A stretch of 64,000 bases of DNA from Chloroflexi bacterium TSY (GCA_019217005.1 JAHBNG010000025.1:83395-147394), one strand, 5' to 3'. Counted from the first letter of the stretch, positions 8,923 to 18,668 are shown. The notes: generated from the letters alone by a model not told the origin. Program-made: numbers and translations.

Positions 8923-9828
8923 CTATCGGTCCCGTAGCTTCGGATTAAAAGCATCATTCAATCCATCTCCGATCAGGCTAATGCTCAAAACCGTCACAAA
9001 GATTGCTATCCCAGGAATGGCCACCGCCCACCAGGCGTCCAATATGTAAGGGCGGTTATAACCAATCATGGAACCCCAACTCACCACATTTGGATCTCCC
9101 AATCCGAGAAAGCTCAAACCGGCTTCAAACAGAATGGCCACACCTACTACTAATGTGGCTGAAACAATCAGCGGCGGTAATGCGTTGGGGAGAATCACCT
9201 GCCAGATCAGCCAGGAATCGCTCGTTCCAATCGAACGGGCGGCGGCCACATATTCCAGATTCTTTATTTTCAAGAACTCTGCCCGCGTCAGGCGCGCGGT
9301 TTGTGGCCAACTGACGATGCCAATTGCAATGGCAATCGTCGTTAGCGTTGGGGAGAAAAGCGCCACGATTACCATCGCAAAAAGCAAGGCGGGCAACACC
9401 TGAAAGAACTCGGTGATCCGCATCAGAACCTCATCCACCCAACCGCCATAATATCCGGCTAGCGCCCCGACCACAATGCCAATGAAGACAGTGATCGCAG
9501 CCGCCGTCGCCCCAACCAAGAGGGTCGAATCGCCACCATCGATCAGGCCCGCCAAGAGGTCACGTCCTAAATAGTCAGTGCCCAATGGGACCGTTTCATT
9601 TTCGCCAGGTGGAGTGAGGGGTGCCCAAACAATCTTGAAGGAGTCGACAACGTAAAGATATGGACCCAGCAGCGCGACGAGTAGAACAATCGCAAACAAG
9701 AGTAGTCCGAGCACTGCCGCTTTGTTGCGCACAAACATGCGCCAGGCTTCGCGCATTGGGCTGTAGGCGAAAGTAACAGACTCATTCTGTCGCATAATCA
9801 TTTCTTGGTTGCGTAAAGAATTGATCAT
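8923..9828 (-). CDS. dppC: Dipeptide/oligopeptide ABC permease (DppC-type)
   Basis: About 301 aa. A cytoplasmic N-terminus ([19 protein letters not shown]) precedes the first membrane helix; a periplasmic segment with the family's [19 protein letters not shown] follows, then five helices. The EAA loop [20 protein letters not shown] contacts the ATPase. DppC subunits pair with DppB to form the inner-membrane channel for peptides. Start uncertain: ATG 9828 or ATG 9798. Its usual partner dppB lies 2.3 kb upstream at 12114-13100, separated by inserted genes and a transposon remnant, so operon expression of this gene is doubtful. Confidence 0.93.
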   Translation of the reverse strand: MINSLRNQEMIMRQNESVTFAYSPMREAWRMFVRNKAAVLGLLLFAIVLLVALLGPYLYVVDSFKIVWAPLTPPGENETVPLGTDYLGRDLLAGLIDGGDSTLLVGATAAAITVFIGIVVGALAGYYGGWVDEVLMRITEFFQVLPALLFAMVIVALFSPTLTTIAIAIGIVSWPQTARLTRAEFLKIKNLEYVAAARSIGTSDSWLIWQVILPNALPPLIVSATLVVGVAILFEAGLSFLGLGDPNVVSWGSMIGYNRPYILDAWWAVAIPGIAIFVTVLSISLIGDGLNDAFNPKLRDR

Positions 9829-9940
9829 CCACCATTGCTATGAACTCCATAAAATCACATTCCCTTACTAAGCAATGACCAAATTTACAGAAAATCTGAC
9901 ACACGTCCATAGAATCTATTATTAGAGTTTATCCAAGGCC

Positions 9941-10325
9941 TTACAATAAGATCTCGACACTACTTGCGGGCCCATTTAACGTAAGATGAAATTGGTTTAG
10001 GATATCTCGACCTAAAATAATCTCTGTCAGACCTCGATTGCCGACGACTTCAACTCGTTCAAATTTCTGACTACAGATTCTGTAAAGAAACAAAATATAG
10101 ATAAGATACACTATAGAGTCCTGTTATGCCTCGGATCGTTATTTCCTCACCCCGACGGGCTCGCACTTGATCTAAAATATGAAGCGGAATCAATGTGGCA
10201 TCCGCACCAGAATCAACCAAAGCGGTGAAGCTCAATTCTGGATTCGAACGAACACGTCCAATTTGTATATCTATAACCGGCATAGCAGGGAGATGGCTAC
10301 TATCGTATTCATAGGTATATAGCAT
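9941..10325 (-). pseudogene. Retropepsin-like aspartic protease, frameshifted
   Basis: The N-terminal half reads MPVIDIQIGRVR... then FTALVDSGADATLIPLHIL, with the catalytic D-S-G-A of single-domain retropepsin-like proteases. The frame is lost around 10080-10130. The expected C-terminal half (ERVEVVGNRGLTEIILGRD, then ILNQFHLTLNGP) reads in another frame up to a stop at 9941. ILGRDILNQF is the family's second conserved motif. Full length would be near 127 aa. It follows the DUF5678-type gene by 3 bp, a pairing common in cyanobacteria and Chloroflexota. One indel, real or a sequencing error, explains the break. Confidence 0.8.
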
Positions 10326-10328
10326 CCA

Positions 10329-10763
10329 TCACCTCTGAACAATTCGAAAAGATGGTACGCGGATTGTACGAATCGGCTTATCTCTGACTTGGGTCATATA
10401 AACAAATTCGTCTGGATATTTTGTGTCAATACGATCATAAAGCTCATCGAAATCCTCATCGTAATCAATCAATTTACCGCTATAGATTGCAACATATTGA
10501 CCAAAATATTCTTTTTTGAGTTGTGGATGCAACCGAATATATGCCAGAGTCTCCTCATCAAAGTCGAATTCCCCTAGCGAATCGTCAATAGCATCATCAC
10601 GTGTGTCTAATTGTTGTACAACACCCTTTTGACCTCTATTTGCCACAATTTGATTGAGAATCTCAGCAGCAAACTCTTCCAATGCTTGACTACGCTCGGC
10701 AGCGAGCTGACTCAGTTGTTCAAGGACTTCATCAGACATGGTCAGGGTTAATTGGCGATTCAT
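10329..10763 (-). CDS. DUF5678-like protein paired with retropepsin
   Basis: 144 aa. The first 50 residues (MNRQLTLTMSDEVLEQLSQL) look like a CopG/ribbon-helix-helix N-terminus. The C-terminal part has HPQLKKEYFGQYVAIYSGKL, then DYDEDFDELYDRI and PDEFVYMTQV, the DUF5678 pattern. AGAGG lies six bases before the ATG. Gene and protease partner form a two-gene cassette inserted between dppB and dppC. The role is unknown; a toxin-antitoxin-like module is one reading but not shown. Confidence 0.8.
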   Translation of the reverse strand: MNRQLTLTMSDEVLEQLSQLAAERSQALEEFAAEILNQIVANRGQKGVVQQLDTRDDAIDDSLGEFDFDEETLAYIRLHPQLKKEYFGQYVAIYSGKLIDYDEDFDELYDRIDTKYPDEFVYMTQVRDKPIRTIRVPSFRIVQR

Positions 10764-10816
10764 ATCAACCTCTTGAGACTATAAGGCTTTTCCAGAAAAT
10801 AAAATATCCAATTCGA

Positions 10817-11856
10817 TGTGAAAAGCATAGATATCACAGGGTTCTGGCGACCGAAGCGGCAAGGGAAAGTGAACCGACTCTATAACTCAACGGCTCGTCG
10901 GGCATTGCCCGCGCTCATCTTTGGAGTGATGATAAGCTCGGGGGAGATAGGCGGGAAACGAGTGCCACTGCTCAAGGCAATCATGAGATGCGAGGTAGGC
11001 ACAAAGGAAAGTGAGTTTCGGAAAAAGCTGCTGAAAGAGACGAAGAAATCACTGGAGTCAGACGAAGTGGCGGTGGTCGATGCCGGGTTTACAATCAGAG
11101 AAATGCTAGAAAGCGACGTCGACCGATTTGTCCTTCGGGAAGCGATTAACTGCACAGCGCGCCGCAATGAGTTACCCGAACGTAAGGAAAAAGGCAGACC
11201 ACCCGAATATGGTGATATTGTGCGTCCGCTCTCTCGATGCTATAGTGGTCGCCTGATTCGCTATCAAGCATGGCACAATCTCGTCCCCAGGACAACCAAG
11301 GTGGATACAGCCAACCGCACCTATTCGATTTACGTCTTTCAGGATCCTGCTTATCACACACCTTTGGTTCTGGCGACCGTCATGGCTTTACAAGCTGAAA
11401 CCATTTATCTTTTCTATCTGGAGCGCTGGCCTGTTGAACATCCCCCCTTGGCTTCCAAGCAGATGATTGGCTTACATCGTCAATTTGTTCATGCCGATGA
11501 GGCTTGTTTCCGCTTACCTGAACTGGGGAATCTTCTTTCCCATTTAGCCGCTTCTCTTCCTCCCATACCGACTGGCTACTGGGATCGAGAGCCTCAAGCC
11601 ACTCCCGGCAGGCTGCGCCGTGTTCTCTCGAGTGCTCTTTTTCCAACTCCTGACCAACTCGACCCTGACTTTCGGAAAAAGGCCTCGGTTTCACACCATT
11701 TACCTAAAGGCGTTCTCGCTCATCGCCGCCTCAATGCCGCTGCTTAAACTAGCCGAGCACTATTTTTACATTTTATCCCGTTTTTTCAGGGTGGATTCTT
11801 TTTTCCGCCCCTTTCGGTTTGCCCTTTGTCACTCAAGCCTTTACCAGAAAGTAAAG
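10817..11856 (+). mobile_element. IS element 'ISx' copy A, 5'-truncated and internally deleted
   Basis: The right end carries the terminal repeat TTTACCAGAAAGTAAAG also found on copies B (27099-28597) and C (60877-62363). The left 450 bp of the element are missing: similarity starts at GTGAAAAGCATAGATATCAC. Relative to the other copies it lacks about 54 bp near 11240 and about 12 bp near 11525. It sits between the DUF5678 gene and dppB. Confidence 0.85.
10818..11747 (+). pseudogene. DDE transposase of ISx copy A (truncated, deleted)
   Basis: An open frame of 309 codons ending in LPKGVLAHRRLNAAA. It covers the catalytic core: VAVVDAGFTIREML with an Asp, WHNLVPRTTKVDTANRTYSI, and LERWPVEHPPLASKQMIGLH with the Glu region. 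The frame is continuous only because this copy has six C where copies B and C have seven. It lacks the N-terminal DNA-binding part. IS family not assigned with certainty; IS4-like DDE is the nearest impression. Confidence 0.75.
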
Positions 11857-11876
11857 TAAATAACTACATCGAATAT

Positions 11877-11973
11877 GGCTCATCTATGGAAAATGTCTTT
11901 CTTCTAGAAAGTGCATAAATATGTGATCAAACTGTCGAATGATCAATGAATTGCACGCTTTCGTCTGATGAGC
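11877..11973. repeat. Repeat family R4 (copy a, 97 bp)
   Basis: Terminal GGCTCATC / GATGAGC with inner TTGCACGCTTTCGTC. Copies b (29436-29532) and c (47030-47109) lie in opposite orientation. It abuts ISx copy A. The remaining 140 bp up to dppB hold nothing I can identify. Confidence 0.7.
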
Positions 11974-12113
11974 GTCTAACATAGCCAGTTTCGTTTGGCT
12001 TGTCTACCACATATTATATACCGCACTAGCTCATAAACTTAAAATAAATTCGTCACTTCTACTCGACTGAAATCGGTCAAATTTACTTTAAGTTTATGGC
12101 AGTGCTCAGTATA

Positions 12114-13100
12114 TCATGATCGCTGGCTCCCAATCGTAATCCGTGGGTCGATCAACTGATAACAAAAATCAGTGACCAAATTCGCCACAATGACAATGAT
12201 AGAGGAAAAGAGCAGGATCCCCAGCACGGTGGGAAAATCGCGCCGGAGAATCGAGTCAAACGCCAAAGTGCCTAATCCTGGCCAGTTAAAAACAGCCTCC
12301 ACCAAGACGGCACCAGACAACAAGCTTCCAAACTGAAGCCCCGCCAACGTTACGACGGGCAAGATAGCATTGCGTAGGGCATGTTTGCCAATCACGACAG
12401 ATTCAGACAACCCTTTGGCACGAGCTGTCCGAATATAGTCGGCTCCCAGCACTTCCAACATGCTGGCACGAGAGATCCGACTATACTGAGCCAGATAGAT
12501 GATAGCCAGCGTAAAAGCAGGCAAGACAAGATGATGGGCCACGTCCAATGCCCGACCAATGGGTCCTCCTTGAAATGTGATGTCGCGCATGTCGGAGACG
12601 GGGAAAATGGGAATTATCGACGCAAAGAGGATGATCAGCATGAGGCCCGACCAGAAGACGGGCATCGAATAGCCGATCAAGGAGAGCACGGTGACGACAC
12701 TGCTAAAGAGCCCATCGGGATTGCGTGAGGCCAACACGCCCAACAATGTGCCTCCAACGATCGCCATCAGCAACGCTGTCACCACCAACAGTAAGGTTGG
12801 CCAGACGCGTGTCAAAATCAATTGCGCAACGGGTGTATTGTAAAAGAATGACTGTCCCAAGTCGCCCTGCAACACCCGTCCCAAATAGACAGCCAATTGT
12901 GTCGTGATCGGCTGATCCAATCCATATGCAGCCCGGATACTGTCAAGCATCTCCTCGGTTGCGCCGCCCATCTCACCGGCAATCACTTCTGCTGGATCGC
13001 CTGGTGCCAGATGAATCAGCAAAAAGTTTAATACTATGACGGCTAAAATCAGGCCGATTGCATTAAAGAGACGACGGGTTAAGGTTCGAAACAGATTCAT
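12114..13100 (-). CDS. dppB: Dipeptide/oligopeptide ABC permease (DppB-type)
   Basis: 328 aa with six membrane helices. The N-terminal LTRRLFNAIGLILAVIVLNF helix, then HLAPGDPAEVIAGEMGG, and the loop GLDQPITTQLAVYLGRVLQG (then DLGQSF) are standard for DppB/OppB. The EAA loop is DYIRTARAKGLSESVVIGKHALRN. It forms the channel with DppC. It begins 5 bp after the binding-protein gene ends, so the two are co-transcribed. The cognate dppC and ATPase are displaced downstream beyond an insertion. Confidence 0.95.
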   Translation of the reverse strand: MNLFRTLTRRLFNAIGLILAVIVLNFLLIHLAPGDPAEVIAGEMGGATEEMLDSIRAAYGLDQPITTQLAVYLGRVLQGDLGQSFFYNTPVAQLILTRVWPTLLLVVTALLMAIVGGTLLGVLASRNPDGLFSSVVTVLSLIGYSMPVFWSGLMLIILFASIIPIFPVSDMRDITFQGGPIGRALDVAHHLVLPAFTLAIIYLAQYSRISRASMLEVLGADYIRTARAKGLSESVVIGKHALRNAILPVVTLAGLQFGSLLSGAVLVEAVFNWPGLGTLAFDSILRRDFPTVLGILLFSSIIVIVANLVTDFCYQLIDPRITIGSQRS

Positions 13101-13105
13101 GCTCT

Positions 13106-14743
13106 CTATTGGGTCACAAACACCTCATCCATCGGTGCCATCATGCCCCAGATGCCATTGGGAACATTGCCGATGCGGTTGTTGTAACCAGTGTGGTAGG
13201 GCAATGTGTTGATCCAATAGAGCGGCAGTTCGTCAGCCACAATCTCTTGAAATTCGGCATAGAGGGCCTTGCGAGTTTCTTCGTCTGTCGCTTGTCCTGC
13301 CTGGTTGAGCAACTCATCTACCCGTTCATTGGCATAGCTTTGCGTATTCGACCAGATCACACCTTCCACAATGTTGGTACTCATATAAGTACGGTGAACA
13401 CCAATTACTGGATCACCCCAATTGAAGACAATGTCCATCGTCAAATCGAATTCGTGATTGCTGACGCGCTGTGCCCAAGTGGGGAAGTCAGGAGCGGCTC
13501 GTACTTCGATGTCAATTCCGACCTCGGCCAGTTGCGATTTCAAATATTCCGCCACTGTCTGCTGCTGCTCAGGTGCACCAGGAATGTAGTCAACGGTCAG
13601 AGAAAAGCGGGTGCCGTCTGCATCTGCTTCGTAACCAGCTTCATCCAACATCGCATTGGCCTTCTCCAAATCGACATCGTAAGGTTCAATATTTGGGTTT
13701 GCGTAGGGGCTGCTCGACACGATCGGACCGATGGCTGGCTGTGAGAATCCCGCGTGCAAAGCACCCGTAATGAAATCTCGATCGACAGCATACGCAATTG
13801 CTTGACGCACCATCTTGTTCGACAGAATCTCGTGTTTGTGGTTGAAGGCCAGCCAGTTAACGGGCCCCACGGCCGCATAGCCCTCACTCGTCACGCTTAA
13901 GTTTTCATGTTCGCCAATGCGCTGAATGTCGCGCGACTGTGTCATGAATGCGATCATATCGATCTCGCCCCGCTCCATGCTGAGCAACAGACTGTTGTTG
14001 TCGGGATTGATCTTGATGATGATCTGATCTAGATAGGGACGGTCTTCGATGAAGAAGTCTTCGTAGCGTTCTAAAATGATGTTTTCACCAGGCACATGCT
14101 CGACCAATTTGAATGGACCCGAACCAATCGGGTCCGTATTGCGTGGGTGTGTCTTCATGTCCTGACCATCATCAAAGATATGCTTGGGAATGACGGGGAG
14201 CAAGGCCGAAGACATGGCGAGCAAAATGGCCGGATGTGGATGCTCTAGATTGATCACAGCCGTTAGCTCATCTGGTGTATCAACACTCGTAACCGGTGCA
14301 TACATAGACTTGAACGGATGATTCGCCTGCACAGTTGCAATGGAGAACGCGACATCCGCTGATGTAATCGGTTCGCCATCATGAAAAGTCGCTCCCTCCA
14401 CCAAACGCAGTGTGACACTTAGACCATCATCAGCCACTTCCCAGCTCTCTGCTAGATAAGGGTGGGGCTGCCAATTTTCATCGTAGCGTAGTGGGCTAGC
14501 AAAGATCTGGGTGCCAGGAATCGCCGTTGCAATCCCCGACTGTACAGATGGATTTAAGTGACGCGGTACCTGGGTCGTGCCGATGAGTAGCGTTCCACCC
14601 ATTTGTGGCTCACCCGCCATTGCGGCACCGCTATCAGAACCAGTTGCAGTTCCTGTATCTGGCGCAGGTGCCGCTGCCGGACACGCAGTCAACAAAAGAG
14701 TCAATGCGACAAAGACAAAAAAAGATTTGCGTAGATGTTTCAT
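13106..14743 (-). CDS. Peptide/nickel ABC transporter substrate-binding lipoprotein (SBP family 5)
   Basis: 545 aa. A lipoprotein signal (MKHLRKSFFVFVALTLLLTAC) places the lipidated Cys at residue 21, followed by an Ala/Pro/Gly linker. The mature part has the family-5 landmarks LAESWEVADDGLSVTLRLVE, FHDGEPITSADVAFSI and NPIGSGPFKLVE-like text. It would be anchored outside the membrane and deliver peptides to the DppBC channel. AGGAGGAGAA precedes the ATG. It is the first gene of the damaged operon; hairpin R3b lies immediately upstream. Confidence 0.95.
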   Translation of the reverse strand: MKHLRKSFFVFVALTLLLTACPAAAPAPDTGTATGSDSGAAMAGEPQMGGTLLIGTTQVPRHLNPSVQSGIATAIPGTQIFASPLRYDENWQPHPYLAESWEVADDGLSVTLRLVEGATFHDGEPITSADVAFSIATVQANHPFKSMYAPVTSVDTPDELTAVINLEHPHPAILLAMSSALLPVIPKHIFDDGQDMKTHPRNTDPIGSGPFKLVEHVPGENIILERYEDFFIEDRPYLDQIIIKINPDNNSLLLSMERGEIDMIAFMTQSRDIQRIGEHENLSVTSEGYAAVGPVNWLAFNHKHEILSNKMVRQAIAYAVDRDFITGALHAGFSQPAIGPIVSSSPYANPNIEPYDVDLEKANAMLDEAGYEADADGTRFSLTVDYIPGAPEQQQTVAEYLKSQLAEVGIDIEVRAAPDFPTWAQRVSNHEFDLTMDIVFNWGDPVIGVHRTYMSTNIVEGVIWSNTQSYANERVDELLNQAGQATDEETRKALYAEFQEIVADELPLYWINTLPYHTGYNNRIGNVPNGIWGMMAPMDEVFVTQ

Positions 14744-14751
14744 TTCTCCTC

Positions 14752-14840
14752 CTAAGAACCTATCCGAAAAATGGTTATAAGTCCAACCAGTTTCTCGAGA
14801 GAGATCATACCGTCACAGAACTTTTCGGATAAGCTCTAAG
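14752..14840. repeat. Hairpin repeat family R3 (copy b)
   Basis: TATCCGAAAA / TTTTCGGATA arms with interior GTCCAACCAGTTTCTCGAGA, about 85% like copy a at 3581. It lies directly upstream of the binding-protein start, so it would fall in the 5' leader or promoter. Confidence 0.65.
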
Positions 14841-14860
14841 TGCGGTCTTGGTCATCGTCT

Positions 14861-14906
14861 CGGCCAATTGTAGAACAAACAGCTTGTTTGTTCCGCATTA
14901 CGAACG
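14861..14906. repeat. Palindromic repeat family R2 (copy b)
   Basis: GGCCAATTGTAGAACAAAC followed by AGCTTGTTTGTTC, the same unit as 145-187. Confidence 0.6.
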
Positions 14907-15002
14907 AATAAATTTCGTTAACTCGGCGCTGAAACACGCCCCCAAACTAAAGTACATCCAAACCCCGTTTAACCATGATTTCTTTTTTCGTCATGGATGC
15001 TC

Positions 15003-15890
15003 CTATCCGCGCCACAACGGTCGCGTTAAACAGGTTGGCCCACCAGCCCCTTTAATGGAAATCTCGTTCCCTTGATACGTCCACACCTCGACTCCAGCAT
15101 CCTCTAGACGCGCTTGGGTAAGCAGATTCCCAGCCAGCATCACACATTGTCCCGGCGCAACGGCCAACACATTACAGGCCATTGAGTCATATTCTTCGTC
15201 TGGTACTTCGATAAGGTGTATCCCTCTCTCTAATAGCCATTGACGGAAAAAGACAGGCATTAAACGCGAATAGACCACCGCCTTATCATGGTCTACAGGA
15301 CTGATCATTGACAATAGATGCAAACAGTCATCCGCACCGGTCCAGTGAGGCAGTGGAACCGAAATCACTTCATCCACGGCATCGCCCAATAGTGTGCCGA
15401 GTTGTCGAATCCCTTCGGCATTCGTGCGGTAGCCTTCGCCCACAGCTACTGTGCGCTCGTCCAACCACAAGACATCGCCACCCTCAAGTCGACCTTGTCC
15501 CGTGATGCGGCCCAAAATAGGCACCCCGATCTGTTTCAGCAGCGCTGCCGCCGCATCCGGCTCACCGTCCCGAGCGAGTTTTCCCATCTGACATAAAATT
15601 GCTCCCCGGTTCGAGATCACAAGTGGGTCGTGTGTATAAATTGAATCTAATCCCGTCTTGTTATTTTGGGGCAGGTAGCAAATCTCCATTCCCGTCTGCT
15701 CCAACAATGCGACAAAGGAACCATACTCCGCCACTGCTCGGTCAAAGTTAGGACGTTCTAGATAAAAGAGCTTTTGCCACTCATCATCAATGGTTGCCTG
15801 ACTCAGATGTGATTGATGTGGATGCTTAAGCAACACCCGCTTAATCTCATCAACCATTGATTGACAGCCGTATTGACGTTCGATTGCCAT
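15003..15890 (-). CDS. Arginine-deiminase-fold amidinohydrolase (DDAH-like)
   Basis: 295 aa of the guanidine-group-modifying (GME) superfamily. Visible motifs are THDPLVISNRGAIL near residue 85 (substrate Asp), the RLEGGDVLW loop, a mid-protein TGADDCLHLL carrying the catalytic His-type region, and the C-terminal GGPTCLTRPLWRG with the nucleophilic Cys near residue 286. Members hydrolyse dimethylarginine or arginine to citrulline plus amine or ammonia, or transfer amidino groups. The short length and CLTRPL end favour DDAH/arginine-deiminase-like over amidinotransferase. It begins 20 bp after the alanine dehydrogenase gene ends, suggesting one amino-acid catabolic transcript. Confidence 0.85.
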   Translation of the reverse strand: MAIERQYGCQSMVDEIKRVLLKHPHQSHLSQATIDDEWQKLFYLERPNFDRAVAEYGSFVALLEQTGMEICYLPQNNKTGLDSIYTHDPLVISNRGAILCQMGKLARDGEPDAAAALLKQIGVPILGRITGQGRLEGGDVLWLDERTVAVGEGYRTNAEGIRQLGTLLGDAVDEVISVPLPHWTGADDCLHLLSMISPVDHDKAVVYSRLMPVFFRQWLLERGIHLIEVPDEEYDSMACNVLAVAPGQCVMLAGNLLTQARLEDAGVEVWTYQGNEISIKGAGGPTCLTRPLWRG

Positions 15891-15910
15891 TGCACTGTTG
15901 ACGATTTCTC

Positions 15911-17023
15911 CTACAACAACTTCTCCACTGGCGTATAAATATACCCCAACGACTTGGCAACTCCCTCATGACTCACCCGCCCATTAAAGGTATTGATTCC
16001 ACGGGCCAGTGCTCGATCTGCCTGAATTGCCTGACGAAATCCAAGGTCCGCCAGCTTCACGGCATAGGGTAGCGTAACATTCGTTAGCGCTAGGGTAGAT
16101 GTACGCGGCACTGCCCCCGGCATATTGCCGACTGAATAGTGAATCACCCCATATTTTTCATAGGTCGGGTCGCTATGAGATGTAACCCGATCTACGGTCT
16201 CAATACAACCACCCTGGTCAATCGCAACATCGACAATCACGGAGCCAGATCGCATTTGCTTGACCATCGATTCGCTGACGAGTTTCGGTGCGCGCGTCCC
16301 CGCCACGAGCACAGCTCCAATCAGCAGATCCGCACTTGCCACGGCTTGTTCTAAATTGAACTCATTTGACATAATCAGCTCAATCCGACCGTTAAAAACG
16401 TTATCCAATTCACGCAAGCGGTCTGCGCTGATATCCAAAATCGTTACCTTCGCGCCCATACCAGAGGCCATCTTGGCCGCGTTCAAACCGACCACACCGC
16501 CACCCACGATCACAACTTGACCCGGACTGACCCCAGGTACGCCCCCCAACAGAATCCCTTGCCCACCGTTTGGCTTTTCTAAATAACGTACGCCAATCTG
16601 AACAGCCATCCGACCAGCAACTTCACTCATCGGCGTCAACAAGGGAAGCGAACCAGTCTCCAATTGAACAGTCTCATAAGCAATCGATGTCACTTCATTT
16701 TCGAGCAGGGCTTCAGTCAACTCTGCTTCAGCTGCTAAATGGAGATAGGTAAAGAGCAGGAGATTTTCCCGAAAATGACGATACTCCTCTTTCAGCGGCT
16801 CTTTCACCTTGCAGACCATATCCGCAGCCCAAACCTCTTCGGCAGAATCAACAACCGCAGCCCCAGCATTCAAGTAGCTCTGATCGCTAAAACCACTCCC
16901 CACGCCAGCTTCTCGCTCGATCCATACCCGATGTCCATGACGAACAAACTCTTTCACACCGGCTGGCGTCAAGCCAACACGGTTTTCCATATTCTTAATT
17001 TCTTTTGGTATACCGATATTCAT
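15911..17023 (-). CDS. ald: Alanine dehydrogenase
   Basis: 370 aa, standard length. N-terminal MNIGIPKEIKNMENRVGLTP, the catalytic-His context LFTYLHLAAE, the NAD-binding VVIVGGGVVGLNAAKMASGM (about residues 168-187) and MPGAVPRTSTLALTNVTLPY are diagnostic. It oxidatively deaminates L-alanine to pyruvate and ammonia with NAD, or runs in reverse. It follows a class III aminotransferase gene and precedes a deiminase-fold gene on the same strand. In omega-amino-acid or taurine degradation Ald regenerates the pyruvate used by a pyruvate-dependent aminotransferase, which fits this order but is inference. Confidence 0.97.
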   Translation of the reverse strand: MNIGIPKEIKNMENRVGLTPAGVKEFVRHGHRVWIEREAGVGSGFSDQSYLNAGAAVVDSAEEVWAADMVCKVKEPLKEEYRHFRENLLLFTYLHLAAEAELTEALLENEVTSIAYETVQLETGSLPLLTPMSEVAGRMAVQIGVRYLEKPNGGQGILLGGVPGVSPGQVVIVGGGVVGLNAAKMASGMGAKVTILDISADRLRELDNVFNGRIELIMSNEFNLEQAVASADLLIGAVLVAGTRAPKLVSESMVKQMRSGSVIVDVAIDQGGCIETVDRVTSHSDPTYEKYGVIHYSVGNMPGAVPRTSTLALTNVTLPYAVKLADLGFRQAIQADRALARGINTFNGRVSHEGVAKSLGYIYTPVEKLL

Positions 17024-17044
17024 TGATTATCTCCTTTGATAATC

Positions 17045-17230
17045 TAGGGACGTATTGCGTAGTGCGTGTTGCGTGAACCGGTGGATATTCCGATTCCCAG
17101 ACATCCGTGGCTCACCATATTCCGTTCACAAGACTCTTCCAAAAATATCTATTCAAACAGAACGTTAGGTGCTTGTCACCCAACCGATTCCTCAACCAGT
17201 ACCACGCAGTATGCAACACGCAATACGAAC
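17045..17230. repeat. Inverted GTTGCGT-type repeat pair between ald and aminotransferase
   Basis: The left arm (CGTATTGCGTAGTGCGTGTT) and right arm (TATGCAACACGCAATACG) are inverted copies of the repeat also seen at 6812 and 31499-31635. They enclose about 120 bp of non-coding sequence. Confidence 0.6.
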
Positions 17231-17267
17231 AATCTCACCTCAATTCTCTGCCCCTCTCCAACGCGCT

Positions 17268-18668
17268 TCAGTGAACCCCATTACTCATAGTCTTGCGGAT
17301 TGCGGACACAATCTTATCTGCTTCTGCCTCACGAAGAATCAACGGAGGTGACATGACCAAAACGTTTGACAAACCTGGAATTGTGTTGCCGTTGCGACCG
17401 ATTAGGACCCCTTCGTCCTTGCAACCATTTACAATTGCCCCCATTTTGGTTGAAGCAAGCGGTGTTTTTGTCTTTTTGTCCTCAACCATCTCAATACCAA
17501 GCAGCAAGCCTTTGCCCCGAACTTCACCCACGTTTGGGTGGTCCAGAAGTTCCTCTTCCAACTGATGCTTCAAGTACGCTCCAATCTTACGAGCATTATC
17601 CACCAAACCTTCCTCTTCCACAATTTGGAGATTCCGCACGCCAACCGCCGCCGCAATTGGATGACCACCATATGTGTTGATATGGCGAAAATGAGAAAGA
17701 TCCCCTGGCTCCCCCTCAAAAGCCTCAAAGATCTCCTGCTTGACTACAGTTGCTGCCAACGGCATGTAACCACTTGCAATTCCTTTGGCACAAGTCACAA
17801 TATCCGCCTAAATCCCTTTCCAATGTTGATGCCCAAACATCTCCCCCGACCGGCCAAATCCAGCCACAACCTCATCGAAAATTAGTAAAACGCCGGTACG
17901 ATTGCAGACCTCGCGTACAGCAGGCAAGTACTCATCGGGAGGAATTAAAACACCACCTCCAGAGATCATCGGCTCCATAATAAAGGCCGCAACGCTCTCT
18001 GCGCCTTCGTAATTGATCGTATCTTCCAATATCTTGGCACATTCCAACCCATGTTCTGCTGGTGTCAACTTCTCATTGCGGCGATAAGGATAGGGAGGTG
18101 GAATGTGGATAAAACCGGGGACGCTTGGCCCGTAGCCCATCTTGCGTTCGGCTTGGCCGGTGGCGTTCAAAGCCGCCATCGTATTGCCGTGATAGGCCCG
18201 GTGGCGGGAAATGATCTTCTGTCTTGCATAAGCACCTGACTTACCGCTCTGTGCATGATATTGCCACGCAATCTTAAACGCCGCTTCGTTGGCTTCGGAA
18301 CCGCTGCTTGTAAAGTAGACCCGACCCTTCATGTCAAGCAGTTCGAGCAGCTTGTTCGCTAAAAGAACGCCCGGCTCATGACTCATCGTGGGCGCCAGAT
18401 AGGGTAAATTCAGCATCTGTTCATGAGCAGCATCAGCCAATTCTTTGCGACCGTATCCAACATTGACACACCAAATGCCCGCCACGGCGTCAAGATAGGT
18501 ATCGCCATTGGCGTCGGTCAAATAAGACCCTTCTCCTTTGACTATCTGGACAGGTCGATTTTGTTCCAATGCCCTGTGTTGAGTCAAAGGACGCCACAAC
18601 GAGTTGAGATCCATTTCCGCCATACTTTGTTGCGAATGATCCGATCGGGCGAGACCGACAGCTTGCAT
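17268..18668 (-). pseudogene. Class III aminotransferase with one in-frame amber codon
   Basis: A single frame of 466 codons with one TAG at 17808-17810, in the text HWKGI-stop-ADIVTCAKGIASGYMP. Relatives have Gln there (CAG to TAG is one transition). N-terminal LWRPLTQHRALEQ, the TSSGSEANEAAFKIAWQY PLP-phosphate region, EPMISGGG, LIFDEVVAGFGRSG and the PLP-lysine CAKGI are all present. The protein would be a pyruvate-linked omega-amino-acid (beta-alanine, taurine, GABA or similar) aminotransferase. AAAGGAGA stands eight bases before ATG 18668. The gene otherwise looks under selection, so the stop is recent, suppressed or a base-call error. It leads the ald/deiminase gene set. Confidence 0.88.
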
